Assembly (NCBI GenBank): GCA_028276405.1
Contig: JAPYWJ010000002.1
Location: 1 to 64,000, forward strand
DNA: 64,000 nt
Source: Hydrogenobacter sp.
GTDB lineage: Bacteria > Aquificota > Aquificia > Aquificales > Aquificaceae
Direction: 5' to 3'
Positions 17,153 to 25,003 of this stretch are shown here, piece after piece. The translations under genes and the position numbers were made by a program. Positions within the stretch are counted from its first letter, which is position 1. The number at the start of each line of letters is the position of its first letter. The notes under the pieces are model-generated. The model was not told the DNA's origin, did no database searches, and saw only the letters and a list, made by a program, of their open reading frames with translations.

Positions 17153-18444
17153 ACACCACTACCGGTTATAAGTCTCAATATATCGTTGAGTATAACAAAA
17201 GCAGAAAGAGTTATAATGATGGCGAAACCAACTTTCTGCCAGTTTTCTTTGAACTTTTGGGAAAGAGGTTTTTTCCTGACAGATTCTATAAGAAAAAGAA
17301 GTATTAAGCCACCGTCAAGCACGGGAAGGGGTATAAGATTAAAAACCGCAAGCTGAACGGATATAAAAGCCATCATACCAAGAAAAGCTATGAATCCCTG
17401 CTGGGCAGATTCTCCAGCCAACTGAGCTATAGCTATGGGACCACCAAGTGTTTTTAGGGAGAGTCCACCCGTAACTAACCCCCAAAGAGCTTTAACAGAC
17501 AAGACCGCTATGTCTTGTGTTTTCTTGAAACCTTCTAAGACAGCTTCACCTAATGGCTCTTTTACGCTTATGAACTCTATGCGCGGTGAAACACCCAAAA
17601 GGGGAACACCTGTTTTTTTATCTACAACAGGTACCACCAACTTCTCAAAAATTTGTCCATTTCTTTGGAGTTTAAGCTTTATAACATCCCCCTTTGTGCT
17701 TCTTATAAGAGCTACCGCATCGTACCAGCTTTTAACCTTTTTGCCGTTTATTTCTAATATCTCATCTCCTTCTTGTATACCTACTTGCTCAGCAGGGCTT
17801 TTGGGAAGAACCTTACCTATGACAGGTTTTATGTATGGCTCCACGCCAAAAGAATGAGCTTTAGAAAGCTCCACACTTCCAGAAAGTCGTAATACCTGAC
17901 CGTTTCTGAGCACCACTACATTCCAGTTCTTTTTCAGTACGCTCTCAAGCACAACATTTTCAAAGTCTTTCCATGTATTTACCTTCTTACCGTTTATCTC
18001 TAACAAAAGATCTCCTTCTTTTAGTCCAAGCTTTTGCGCTGGACTATTTTCCACCACATGACCCACAAAAGGTTTTTCAAGCACATAGGAGGGCACAGGT
18101 TTCCCTACAAAGAAGATAAGGGCAAACAGAAAAACAGACAACAAAAAGTTAAAAAGGGGTCCTCCGCTGGCTATAAGTATCTTTTGGTAATTCTTCTTTG
18201 AGGAAAAAGCTCTTGGATCATCTGAGTTTTCTTCTTCGCCGTATAGCTTGACAAAACCACCCAAAGGTATGGCAGATACCCTATACTCAGTCTCTCCCCA
18301 TCTCTTACTTAGAACCACTGGACCAAAACCTATAGAAAAAACCTCCACCTTTACGCCGAAAAGTTTAGCAAAAAGAAAGTGTCCAAGCTCGTGAAACCAC
18401 ACAAGCACACCTATGAGTACTAAAAAAGCTAAAAGCGTTTCCAT
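17149..18444 (-). CDS. rseP: RIP metalloprotease RseP (site-2 protease)
   Basis: A 431-residue intramembrane zinc protease that cuts anti-sigma factors and signal-peptide remnants. The zinc motif HELGH (18-22) is in the first helix, two PDZ domains occupy roughly 120-290 (each with [11 protein letters not shown]), and the second metal site appears as [11 protein letters not shown] near residue 370. The ATG lies eight bases after a TATACT box of a near-consensus promoter shared at the -35 with the divergent coiled-coil gene. No Shine-Dalgarno sequence is present. Confidence 0.94.
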   Translation of the reverse strand: METLLAFLVLIGVLVWFHELGHFLFAKLFGVKVEVFSIGFGPVVLSKRWGETEYRVSAIPLGGFVKLYGEEENSDDPRAFSSKKNYQKILIASGGPLFNFLLSVFLFALIFFVGKPVPSYVLEKPFVGHVVENSPAQKLGLKEGDLLLEINGKKVNTWKDFENVVLESVLKKNWNVVVLRNGQVLRLSGSVELSKAHSFGVEPYIKPVIGKVLPKSPAEQVGIQEGDEILEINGKKVKSWYDAVALIRSTKGDVIKLKLQRNGQIFEKLVVPVVDKKTGVPLLGVSPRIEFISVKEPLGEAVLEGFKKTQDIAVLSVKALWGLVTGGLSLKTLGGPIAIAQLAGESAQQGFIAFLGMMAFISVQLAVFNLIPLPVLDGGLILLFLIESVRKKPLSQKFKENWQKVGFAIIITLSAFVILNDILRLITGSGV

Positions 18445-18452
18445 AGTTCATA

Positions 18453-18481
18453 AGTATATGTTATACACCCCCATTTGTCAA
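18453..18481 (-). promoter_or_regulatory. rseP promoter (near-consensus, probably leaderless)
   Basis: On the minus strand TTGACA (18476-18481), a 17-base spacer and TATACT (18453-18458) stand eight bases before the rseP ATG. This is the best sigma-70-type promoter in the window. Transcription would begin at or next to the start codon. Confidence 0.65.
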
Positions 18482-18502
18482 AGATCTAAGCTAAGATATA
18501 TT
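18475..18502 (+). promoter_or_regulatory. promoter of the coiled-coil gene cluster
   Basis: TTGTCA (18475-18480), a 16-base spacer and TATATT (18497-18502) stand seven bases before the ATG at 18510. Its -35 hexamer lies on the same bases as the -35 of the divergent rseP promoter, shifted by one. Confidence 0.55.
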
Positions 18503-18509
18503 TAACGCT

Positions 18510-18728
18510 ATGGAATGGATACAAGCTCTTACAGTAATAGCCAGTCTCACAGCAGTCATAGGTATAGTAACTAATCTCCTAAACAAACGCATAGATGACC
18601 TTAGGCAGGATGTGGATAGGAGATTCAGTGAGATGGACAGGAGGCTTGACAGGATAGAACAAGACATAAGAGAGATAAGACAGCTTCTATACAAAGCCTT
18701 TGAGCTTCCTCACAGGGAGGACAAGTAA
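18510..18728 (+). CDS. small membrane-anchored coiled-coil protein, copy 1
   Basis: A 72-residue protein of unknown function. Residues 1-24 form a hydrophobic anchor (ALTVIASLTAVIGIVTNLL), followed by a highly charged helix with heptad pattern (RIDDLRQDVDRR, MDRRLDRIEQDIREIRQLL) and a short tail (ELPHREDK). It is the first of three tandem copies; the first 41 bases are identical to those of copy 2, so duplication is recent or maintained by conversion. Its TAA is followed directly by the ATG of copy 2. Likely a homo- or hetero-oligomer at the membrane. Confidence 0.75.
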   Translation: MEWIQALTVIASLTAVIGIVTNLLNKRIDDLRQDVDRRFSEMDRRLDRIEQDIREIRQLLYKAFELPHREDK

Positions 18729-19019
18729 ATGGAATGGATACAAGCTCTTACAGTAATAGCCAGTCTCACGGGAGTTTTGGGCATAGTGGCTAACCTTTTG
18801 AGCAAGCGCATAGAAGACACAAACAGGCGCATTGAAGACACAAACAAACGCATAGAAGACACAAACAAGCGTATTGAAGACACAAACAAGCGTATTGAAG
18901 ACACAAACAGGCGCATAGATGACCTAAGGGAAGACATGAGGGAAATAAGACAGGAGTTAAGAGAGATAAGACAGCTTCTATACAAAGTTTTTGAGGTACC
19001 TCACAAGGAGGACAAGTAA
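18729..19019 (+). CDS. small membrane-anchored coiled-coil protein, copy 2, with heptad repeats
   Basis: A 96-residue paralogue of its neighbours. The hydrophobic anchor (1-24) is followed by five perfect heptads of the type RIEDTN(K/R) encoded by a 21-bp tandem repeat, then RIDDLREDMREIRQELREIRQLLYKVFEVPHKEDK-like C-terminus. The extra heptads explain why it is 24 residues longer than copy 1. Copy number of the repeat could vary by slippage, changing rod length by about 1 nm per heptad. Function unknown. It starts and stops flush with its neighbours. Confidence 0.75.
   Translation: MEWIQALTVIASLTGVLGIVANLLSKRIEDTNRRIEDTNKRIEDTNKRIEDTNKRIEDTNRRIDDLREDMREIRQELREIRQLLYKVFEVPHKEDK
18807..18911 (+). 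repeat. five-copy 21-bp tandem repeat encoding a coiled-coil heptad
   Basis: Five units of CGY ATW GAA GAC ACA AAC ARR in frame. Units differ only at silent or Lys/Arg third-position sites, so the protein repeat is exact while the DNA has begun to diverge. Confidence 0.9.
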
Positions 19020-19250
19020 ATGGAGTGGGTGCAAGTTATTACCATCATAGCGAGCATAATAGGTGGCAATGTGGTAATAATGGGCATAATCACAAACGTG
19101 CAAAATAAACGCTTTGACGACATAAACAAACGCATAGATGACCTTAGGCAGGATGTGGACAGGAGACTGGATAGACTTGAGCAGGACATAAGAGAGATAA
19201 GACAACTTCTATACAAAGTTTTTGAGGTGCCTCACAAGGAAGATAAGTGA
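19020..19250 (+). CDS. small membrane-anchored coiled-coil protein, copy 3
   Basis: A 76-residue paralogue. The N-terminal anchor is longer and more diverged (VITIIASIIGGNVVIMGIIT), while the coiled coil (KRIDDLRQDVDRRLDRLEQ) and tail (LLYKVFEVPHKEDK) match copies 1 and 2. The conserved tail suggests a shared binding partner; the variable anchor suggests different membrane neighbours. Its TGA stop lies within the first copy of a 13-bp direct repeat that recurs upstream of the pilin gene. Function unknown. Confidence 0.72.
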   Translation: MEWVQVITIIASIIGGNVVIMGIITNVQNKRFDDINKRIDDLRQDVDRRLDRLEQDIREIRQLLYKVFEVPHKEDK

Positions 19251-19259
19251 AATTTTCGT
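19247..19259 (+). repeat. 13-bp direct repeat, left copy
   Basis: GTGAAATTTTCGT followed by an A-rich run; identical to the copy at 20513-20525. The two copies bracket the endonuclease remnant and methyltransferase. The stretch 19260-19340 between this copy and the remnant holds no other recognisable feature. Confidence 0.7.
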
Positions 19260-19340
19260 AAAAAATTGAGGCTGTTTCAAATGTGCCAAGGTATTAAGAA
19301 AAAAAACGACAAAATAGCAAGACAGAACTAAGGTTTTATA

Positions 19341-19727
19341 ATGTGCATTATGGCAAATCCAAATCTAAAACATAGCATTGAGCTGTATTCAACAGAAAGT
19401 CTTGAAAAGCTTATCCAATTTCTAAACGGGCTTTCCAAGCCATCCTTAATATCCCTTTGCATAGACCTTCTTACCCTTTACTTTAATGACAAAAACTCAT
19501 CAAGGCTCAGAGAACTAACCACTTTGTGGATGTGTGGCTTTCAGCCAAACACGGAAAAACTCGGATACAACGGTTATAGAATGGATGTGGATACGGGAAA
19601 AAGAATTGATTGTGAAGTGAAGCCTCAAAATACTGATGACCCTAAGAAAAAACTAAACGGCGGTGGGAGTTTTAACGATGGGGATGAACAGTTTAGAAAA
19701 GTTTATCAACCAAGTTATATGTGGTGA
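19341..19727 (+). pseudogene. remnant of a type II restriction endonuclease (probable)
   Basis: An open frame of 128 codons without a clear match to a complete enzyme. Residues 1-75 look like a helical N-terminal region. Then YRMDVDTGKRIDCEVKPQN (about 78-96) has the D...ExK spacing of a PD-(D/E)xK nuclease core. It is followed by LNGGGSFND, after which the frame runs into the 5' end of the methyltransferase in another frame and stops. Restriction enzymes of this fold are usually 200 residues or more, so the C-terminal half appears to be deleted. AAGG seven bases before the ATG would still allow translation. The nuclease identity is inferred from the motif and from the adjacent methyltransferase. 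Confidence 0.5.
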
Positions 19728-20487
19728 TGCTCTGGAAATTTTAAGGGAAATGCCCGATGAAAGTATAGATTTGGGTATCACCTCTCCACCATACAACAAA
19801 AAAGAAAAGCACGGTGGGTGGTTGGTGGATAAAGTCCGATACAAGGGCTACAGGGATGTTATGCCAGAGGAGGAGTATCAAAGCTGGCAGGTGGAAGTTT
19901 TAAACGAACTCTACAGAGTGATAAAGGAAGGAGGCTCCTTTTTCTACAATCACAAAGTGCGCTACGAAGACGGAAAAATGATCCATCCCTTACAGTGGCT
20001 ACTTAAAACCAAGTGGAATATATGGCAAGAGATCATTTGGAACAGAAAAATTGCGGGCAACATAAGAGGATGGAGGTTTTGGCAGGTGGAGGAAAGAATT
20101 TACTGGCTTGTGAAAGGAAAGCCAAGGGAGTTAAAGCCCAAGCACGCTAAATTGACATCCATATGGGGGATCCGCCCAGAGCAAGGACACAAAGAGCATC
20201 CCGCAGTATTTCCCATAGAACTTCCCACACGGATCATAGCAAGCTTGCTGGAGGAAGAGGATGGCATTGTTATAGACCCTTTTTGTGGAACTGGAACCAC
20301 CTTGGTAGCTTCAGAGCTTTTGGGAAAGAAGTATATAGGTATAGACATTTCAAAAGAGTATGTTGAATACACCAAGAAAAGGCTTGAAAGGGCACAGAAG
20401 GAAAAAATGAGAGTTTCAAAAGAGTTAGCCTTGCACAGCGTGGAGCTAACCTTCAAAGAAAGAAAAGAGAGGGGTTTTTGGAAATAG
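19678..20487 (+). CDS. DNA methyltransferase, beta class (N4-cytosine or N6-adenine)
   Basis: A 269-residue amino-methyltransferase with motif order IV then I: catalytic TSPPY (35-39) near the N-terminus and the AdoMet-binding PFCGTGTTLVASELLGKKYIG at about 201-221 (given here as landmarks). That order defines the beta class; SPPY often goes with N4-cytosine but N6-adenine cannot be excluded. The ATG at 19678 has GGGAG eight bases upstream, inside the end of the endonuclease remnant. With the cognate nuclease apparently broken it would be a solitary methylase protecting DNA or regulating genes. Confidence 0.88.
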   Translation: MGMNSLEKFINQVICGDALEILREMPDESIDLGITSPPYNKKEKHGGWLVDKVRYKGYRDVMPEEEYQSWQVEVLNELYRVIKEGGSFFYNHKVRYEDGKMIHPLQWLLKTKWNIWQEIIWNRKIAGNIRGWRFWQVEERIYWLVKGKPRELKPKHAKLTSIWGIRPEQGHKEHPAVFPIELPTRIIASLLEEEDGIVIDPFCGTGTTLVASELLGKKYIGIDISKEYVEYTKKRLERAQKEKMRVSKELALHSVELTFKERKERGFWK

Positions 20488-20512
20488 CCCGCTCAAGCCT
20501 TCCTGTAAGAAT

Positions 20513-20525
20513 GTGAAATTTTCGT
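20513..20525 (+). repeat. 13-bp direct repeat, right copy
   Basis: GTGAAATTTTCGT followed by GAAAAAA; identical over 13 bases to 19247-19259 and then similar. It lies just upstream of the candidate pilin promoter. Confidence 0.7.
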
Positions 20526-20533
20526 GAAAAAAC

Positions 20534-20561
20534 TTGCCGTACACAAAACCTCGCTTAAATT
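20534..20561 (+). promoter_or_regulatory. candidate promoter of the pilin gene
   Basis: TTGCCG (20534-20539), 16 bases, TAAATT (20556-20561). The pilin ATG is 31 bases further on with AAGGAGG before it. Each box matches consensus at four of six positions, so this is tentative. A sigma-54 site was considered and not supported. Confidence 0.35.
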
Positions 20562-20592
20562 AAAATTAAAACCTTTAAAGGAGGGTTTAGCC

Positions 20593-21036
20593 ATGAGACA
20601 GCTCTATCAAGCAACGAGCAGGTCCACAAGACTTGCAGGCTCAAAGGGTTTTACCCTGATTGAGCTACTCATCGTCATAGCCATCATAGCCATACTGGCA
20701 TCCCTGGCAATACCTCAGTACCTAAAGTACCAAAGGAAAGCCAAGGTAAGCTCCTACGCGGAACCCATAGCCAGAGGTTGTATGCTGGACATAGTGGCCT
20801 TCTGCACTGAAAACCCTGGTGCCTCGGTAACAACCGCAAGCTTAGCTAACTGCTCCCTTACTACTGTTAGCACTGCTGGAGGACCAGTTACTCTGAGTGC
20901 TAACGGTGGAACTTGCCAATCTGATGGTCAAGCGGACACCAACGCTTCTGCTACCGCTACCCTTTCTGGCGTGACTGACTACACTGCAGTTTGCAACTAC
21001 AGCAACCAGAGCATCAAGTGTACTATACAGGGTTAA
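20593..21036 (+). CDS. pilA: major type IV-like prepilin
   Basis: A 147-residue prepilin. A 19-residue leader ends in Gly at the cleavage site, then [22 protein letters not shown] with Glu at +5, the hallmark of type IV pilins. The head domain carries six cysteines (C-x7-C near 62-70, two central, C-x8-C near the end) and a middle rich in Ser, Thr, Ala and Gly (from [15 protein letters not shown] to NASATATLS) that would suit O-glycosylation. AAGGAGG before the ATG at 20593 fixes the start; the frame upstream is not pilin-like. A terminator-like hairpin follows, so it is probably expressed above the genes behind it. Confidence 0.9.
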   Translation: MRQLYQATSRSTRLAGSKGFTLIELLIVIAIIAILASLAIPQYLKYQRKAKVSSYAEPIARGCMLDIVAFCTENPGASVTTASLANCSLTTVSTAGGPVTLSANGGTCQSDGQADTNASATATLSGVTDYTAVCNYSNQSIKCTIQG

Positions 21037-21048
21037 TCTAAGCTGAGC

Positions 21049-21070
21049 GCCCCCTTGCCGGGGGGCTTTT
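21049..21070 (+). terminator. hairpin between the two pilin genes, terminator or attenuator
   Basis: GCCCCC (21049-21054), loop TTGCCG, GGGGGC (21061-21066), then TTTT. The run of G in the 3' arm lies about seven bases before the ATG at 21074 and is the only Shine-Dalgarno-like sequence for the second pilin, so the hairpin may limit both transcription and translation. Confidence 0.65.
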
Positions 21071-21073
21071 GCC

Positions 21074-21469
21074 ATGAAAAAAGGCTTTACTCTTGTAGAG
21101 CTTCTGATGGTTATAGCTCTTTTGGTTATACTGGCTTCTATGGCTCTCCCTTCTTATCTTATGTATCGCGACAAATCCAAGGTGAGCAACTTTGCGCTTT
21201 CTATAGCTTCAGCGTGTGCCAAAGATGCCATGGCAGATTGTGTGTCAAGGTTTGTGGATGCACCAACTGTTTACAACCTAAGTGCTCTTCCTAACTGTTC
21301 AAGGGTCAACACCGCTATGGGTAATGTTGAGGTTTTGCTTGATGGAAGCTACACATGCACGCCAAGTGGTATAGCAAGTGGTACTGTAAAAGGCATGCTT
21401 GCAGGAATAAACAACTACACCGCTGTGTGTGAGTTTTTGGAAAACAGCCTGAGGTGTAGCGTTAAGTGA
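21074..21469 (+). CDS. second prepilin-like protein
   Basis: A 131-residue pilin paralogue with a very short leader (MKKG) and FTLVELLMVIALLVILASMALPSYLMYR. It shares the six-cysteine pattern of the first pilin, including C-x7-C and the C-terminal C-x8-C, but is poorer in Thr and Ser. It may be a minor pilin. The stop codon overlaps the GTG of the GT-C gene by four bases, tying pilin and glycosylation genes into one transcript. Confidence 0.88.
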   Translation: MKKGFTLVELLMVIALLVILASMALPSYLMYRDKSKVSNFALSIASACAKDAMADCVSRFVDAPTVYNLSALPNCSRVNTAMGNVEVLLDGSYTCTPSGIASGTVKGMLAGINNYTAVCEFLENSLRCSVK

Positions 21470-23370
21470 TATACCTCCTTCTTTCTCTTTTTGCCTTCCT
21501 CTACATCTTTTCTGCCAGCAAGGTTATAAACACGGGTGATGCAGGAGAGTTTGCGGTAGGGGCTATAACCTTAGGTATTGCACATCCTTCTGGCTATCCT
21601 CTGTACATGGAAGTTTTAAAGCTTTTCAGCTTTTTACCCTTAGGGAGCATGCCCTTCAGAATGGTTTTAGTATCTGTGGTGTTTTCTTTACTGTCTCTTT
21701 ACATGCTCTATAAACTTACCTACACTCTTACGAAAAACCCTTATGTTTCCCTTTTTCCAGTAGCTATACTTGGAGTTTCTTATTCCTTCTTTGGTCAATC
21801 CGTAGTAATAAAGTTCTATACTCTAAACCTTTTTATTATCTCCCTTTTGCTATATTTTGGACTGAAAGTCTTACTTGAAGGTTATGAAAGAAAGATGCAG
21901 TTTCTTGTTAGCTTTCTGCTTGGTCTTTCCCTTGCCAACCACCATACCGCCATCATGATGACCTTACCTCTACTGTATGCTTCTTCCTTTTATATGAGGC
22001 AGGTCCTAAGGAACTTACCCTTGAGCTTAGTCTTTTTTGTAATGGGCTTTTTGGTAAACCTTCACATGCTCATAAGAGGAAATAGAGTTTTTGCCCCCAA
22101 CCCCGTTTATGACCTGAAAAGCTTTGTGGAGATTTTTTTGAGAAAGCCTTACAATGAAGGTTCATCTCCTGAGGTAGCAAAGGGCGTGTTTACAGGTCTG
22201 AGCGGATACTATTATGCCGCAAAGAACCTGCTTATAATACTGGACAACAACTTTCCTTTATACGCTTTTGCGCTCTTCCTTTTGGGTGTTTTTTGGACTT
22301 TTAAGTTTTCCAAAAAACTTGGTGTGTATATGGCAATTTTCTTCATAACTTACTCCCTTATCCTTGCAAAAATGACCTTTTCTTTCCCTGTTGTTAAAGC
22401 GGAAGGCTGGTACATAGGGGCGCATCAGTACTTTTTGCCTGCGCTTTTTGGGTTTGCTCTTTTTTGCGGACTTGGTTTTTACTTACTCTTAGACCTCCTT
22501 AAAAAGACAGAACTGTTAAAGGTTGTGGTGCCTGTCTCTGTATCTGTATACGCTCTCACGGGAGCTTTTGAAAGGCTAATAGACCAAAACTTCAACGATA
22601 ACTACATAGCTTACTCCATTTCAAAAAGTATACTTTCCTCTTTGCCTGTGGGTAGCCTATATTTAACTTACGGAGATAACCACACCTTCGGATCTTGGTA
22701 TTTCAAGTATGTAGCACGCTACAGACAGGACATATGCTCTAACGATTACTTATCTCCAGACAGCAACATACTTATACCCAGAGGTTGCTACCCGCAAGAC
22801 CTTTACAAAAATAGCCATGTTTTTTCAGAGTTTTTCAAAGGGAACCTTGCAGATTTTGCAAACCATCTTAGACTTTACAGTATTGTCTATATAAAGCCTC
22901 CTAACCCTCTGGCACAGTTTTTCAAAAACGAGTTTTGGGTTTTTTCCTTTGCACTACTACCAAAGAACATACAGATACCAAAAGACTTCTGGTCAAAAAA
23001 GCTTCTCAAATATCAAGACCTTGAAACCCTGAGTATGATGGACTGCGCGGGTTATATTACTGATGATAGGTTTTCCACAACGCTATGCAACTATTCTCTG
23101 CCTATGTTTGCTTATATGATATCCCTTATAGAACCAAAAAAGGCGTCTGGGAATATAAGCTACGATGTTAGATACATGGGAAAAACCTTCAGGGTTTCCA
23201 TAAACGCGCCCCCAGATAAAAGCCATCCGGGAGAGAGCTTTAGCATAAAAGTTGGCACAGAAAACCAAAACCTTATAGAGCTTTACAACAAAGTAATGGA
23301 AAATAACAAGCTGGAAAAGTTTAAGTACTATCCCTACACAGAGGAATACATAAACAGAGGAAAAAGATGA
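21466..23370 (+). CDS. DUF2723-family membrane glycosyltransferase (GT117, TMEM260-like)
   Basis: A 634-residue polytopic membrane protein. The N-terminal INTGDAGEFAVGAITLGIAHPSG (residues 21-43) is the signature of DUF2723/PF11028, with acidic residues at the end of the first helix as in GT-C enzymes that use lipid-linked sugars. About nine helices follow, then a soluble domain from about 390 to the end. The human relative TMEM260 is an O-mannosyltransferase. Start is GTG, overlapping the second pilin gene by four bases. Position directly behind pilins and ahead of a polyprenyl-phosphate sugar synthase-like gene supports pilin glycosylation; this is inference. Confidence 0.75.
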   Translation: MIYLLLSLFAFLYIFSASKVINTGDAGEFAVGAITLGIAHPSGYPLYMEVLKLFSFLPLGSMPFRMVLVSVVFSLLSLYMLYKLTYTLTKNPYVSLFPVAILGVSYSFFGQSVVIKFYTLNLFIISLLLYFGLKVLLEGYERKMQFLVSFLLGLSLANHHTAIMMTLPLLYASSFYMRQVLRNLPLSLVFFVMGFLVNLHMLIRGNRVFAPNPVYDLKSFVEIFLRKPYNEGSSPEVAKGVFTGLSGYYYAAKNLLIILDNNFPLYAFALFLLGVFWTFKFSKKLGVYMAIFFITYSLILAKMTFSFPVVKAEGWYIGAHQYFLPALFGFALFCGLGFYLLLDLLKKTELLKVVVPVSVSVYALTGAFERLIDQNFNDNYIAYSISKSILSSLPVGSLYLTYGDNHTFGSWYFKYVARYRQDICSNDYLSPDSNILIPRGCYPQDLYKNSHVFSEFFKGNLADFANHLRLYSIVYIKPPNPLAQFFKNEFWVFSFALLPKNIQIPKDFWSKKLLKYQDLETLSMMDCAGYITDDRFSTTLCNYSLPMFAYMISLIEPKKASGNISYDVRYMGKTFRVSINAPPDKSHPGESFSIKVGTENQNLIELYNKVMENNKLEKFKYYPYTEEYINRGKR

Positions 23371-23954
23371 GGTGGGTTTTGGTTTTTCTGGCAGTGTTGG
23401 CAAGCTGTGTTTATGTTTTGACCAATAACCAAAAACGCCTCATAAGAGAAGGAGACCTACTCTTTGCTATGGGAAAGCCCCTTATGGCTATTTCCATGTA
23501 CGAAAGAGCCCTTTTAAACTATGTTCCCTTTAGCCCTTACAACGAAAAAGCTGTAGAAAAGATTAAAAAAACTTGTCAAGCGTTGACGGAAAAAGAGCAT
23601 AAACTCTTCTGTCAGGAAACCCTCAGGTCCGCTCTTTACCAACTTAGGGGTTTTTATGTGCCCTATTGGGAAACCATCACCAAGACAGAAAAAGACATGC
23701 TAATCACTAAGCTTGAGCTTTACATACAGCACAACAACCCACCGCCAGAGGAGTATCAGCAGATATTCAAAGAGTTAAAAGCTATGACAGACTATGACCC
23801 TTACCCTTCTGTGTTTTGGAGTTTTCTGGTGGTGTTTTCTCTTGCAGGATGGATAGGCTCTGCTGTTTTTTTAACACTAAAGGCTAATAAAAAAGCGTTT
23901 CTTTCCTTTTTAGTATTTCTCTTTTTATGGCTCTTGGGACTTTACCTTGCATGA
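23367..23954 (+). CDS. membrane protein with TPR-like middle, unknown function
   Basis: A 195-residue protein not matched to a named family. An N-terminal helix (VLVFLAVLASCVYVL) is followed by a charged helical region of about 110 residues whose start (LIREGDLLFAMGKPLMAISMYERALL) resembles a TPR hairpin, then two closely spaced C-terminal helices (about 150-192). It overlaps the GT-C gene and the following GT4 gene by four bases each, so it is probably a co-translated partner in the glycan pathway, for instance a scaffold of the transferase. Confidence 0.65.
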   Translation: MRWVLVFLAVLASCVYVLTNNQKRLIREGDLLFAMGKPLMAISMYERALLNYVPFSPYNEKAVEKIKKTCQALTEKEHKLFCQETLRSALYQLRGFYVPYWETITKTEKDMLITKLELYIQHNNPPPEEYQQIFKELKAMTDYDPYPSVFWSFLVVFSLAGWIGSAVFLTLKANKKAFLSFLVFLFLWLLGLYLA

Positions 23955-25003
23955 AAGTGCTTATCCTTTGCAGGAGGTGTATTAAACATCCAGAAAGAGG
24001 GGGTGCAGAAATATACACTATGGAACTTGCCAAGGCTGTGGTGGAAAAGGGTGGAAAGGTGGAGTGGTTTGCATCAAAACCTTCTGGTTTAAAGGAAGAA
24101 GAAGTCATAGAAGGCGTAAAGTTTATAAGGAAAGGTAATGAGCTTACCACACACTTTTACGGACTTCTTTACGCCTTAAGAAAGCCCAAAGACTGGATCC
24201 TTTTGGATGAGTTCAACGGTATAGGTTATTTTACCTTCTTTATGGACAACTCTCTTCTGTTGATCCATCAACTTTATCAGGAGTTCTGGACTGCACAGAT
24301 GGGTTTTGGAGGCTATCCTTTTAAGCTAATAGAAAAACAAATTCTGAAGCTCTACAAAAGAAAAGAAGTAATAACCGTATCATCCTCTACACAGGAGGAC
24401 CTAAAAAGCTTAGGTTTTGAAAAAGTGCGTATAATTTACAACGGACTGGACATAGAACCTTTAGAAGATACACCACAAAAAGCCAAAAACCTCACGCTTG
24501 TGTATTTAGGAAGACTAAAGAAAACAAAGAATCCAGAAGATGCTATAAAAGCTTTTATTACTGTAAAGGAAAAGGTAAAAGACGCGGAGCTCTTTGTAGC
24601 GGGTGATGGTCCTTTGAGAAGCCATCTTGAAAGTAAGTACAAAGGTGTAAAGGGACTGTATTTCACGGGCTACTTAACAGAAAAGTATCAACTTCTTAAA
24701 ACTTCTCACATACTTTTAGTCCCCAGTCTTAGAGAAGGGTGGGGACAGGTGGTTTTGCAAGCTAACGCTGTGGGTACCCCTGCCGTTGGTTATAAAGTTA
24801 AAGGGCTAAAGGATAGTATAAAAGATGGGGAAACGGGTTTTCTGGTGGAGGATGTAAATAAGATGGCACAAAAAGTGCTTCTTTTGTGGGAAAATGAGGA
24901 ACTATACCAAAAGCTTTCAAGGAACGCTCTATCTTGGGCAAGGAACTTTTCTTGGGAAAAAACAAGAAAAGAGTTCATTGAGTTTTTGGAAGGCAGAACA
25001 TGA
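23951..25003 (+). CDS. glycosyltransferase family 4
   Basis: A 350-residue GT-B enzyme. The N-terminal domain has RGGAEIYTMELAKAV (about 16-30); the C-terminal donor domain has LVYLGRLKKTKNPEDAI, FVAGDGPLR and the acidic EGWGQVVLQANAVGTPAVG, where the Glu residues contact the nucleotide sugar. The start at 23951 overlaps the previous stop as ATGA. Donor and acceptor are unknown; an N-acetyl-sugar or mannose transferase to a lipid-linked glycan fits the neighbourhood. Confidence 0.85.
   Translation: MKVLILCRRCIKHPERGGAEIYTMELAKAVVEKGGKVEWFASKPSGLKEEEVIEGVKFIRKGNELTTHFYGLLYALRKPKDWILLDEFNGIGYFTFFMDNSLLLIHQLYQEFWTAQMGFGGYPFKLIEKQILKLYKRKEVITVSSSTQEDLKSLGFEKVRIIYNGLDIEPLEDTPQKAKNLTLVYLGRLKKTKNPEDAIKAFITVKEKVKDAELFVAGDGPLRSHLESKYKGVKGLYFTGYLTEKYQLLKTSHILLVPSLREGWGQVVLQANAVGTPAVGYKVKGLKDSIKDGETGFLVEDVNKMAQKVLLLWENEELYQKLSRNALSWARNFSWEKTRKEFIEFLEGRT

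Noticed and set aside
18807-18911. Regular 21-bp repeats that could suggest a CRISPR-like or minisatellite array
   Set aside because: Units are directly adjacent without spacers, stay in frame, and encode exact coiled-coil heptads.
20513-20592. Sigma-54 promoter for the pilin gene
   Set aside because: A TTGC is present but no GG doublet stands at the matching -24 distance; a weak sigma-70-type pair fits better.
20524-20592. Longer pilin starting at 20524
   Set aside because: The 23 extra residues precede the AAGGAGG site and are not part of a prepilin leader; the ATG at 20593 is the natural start.
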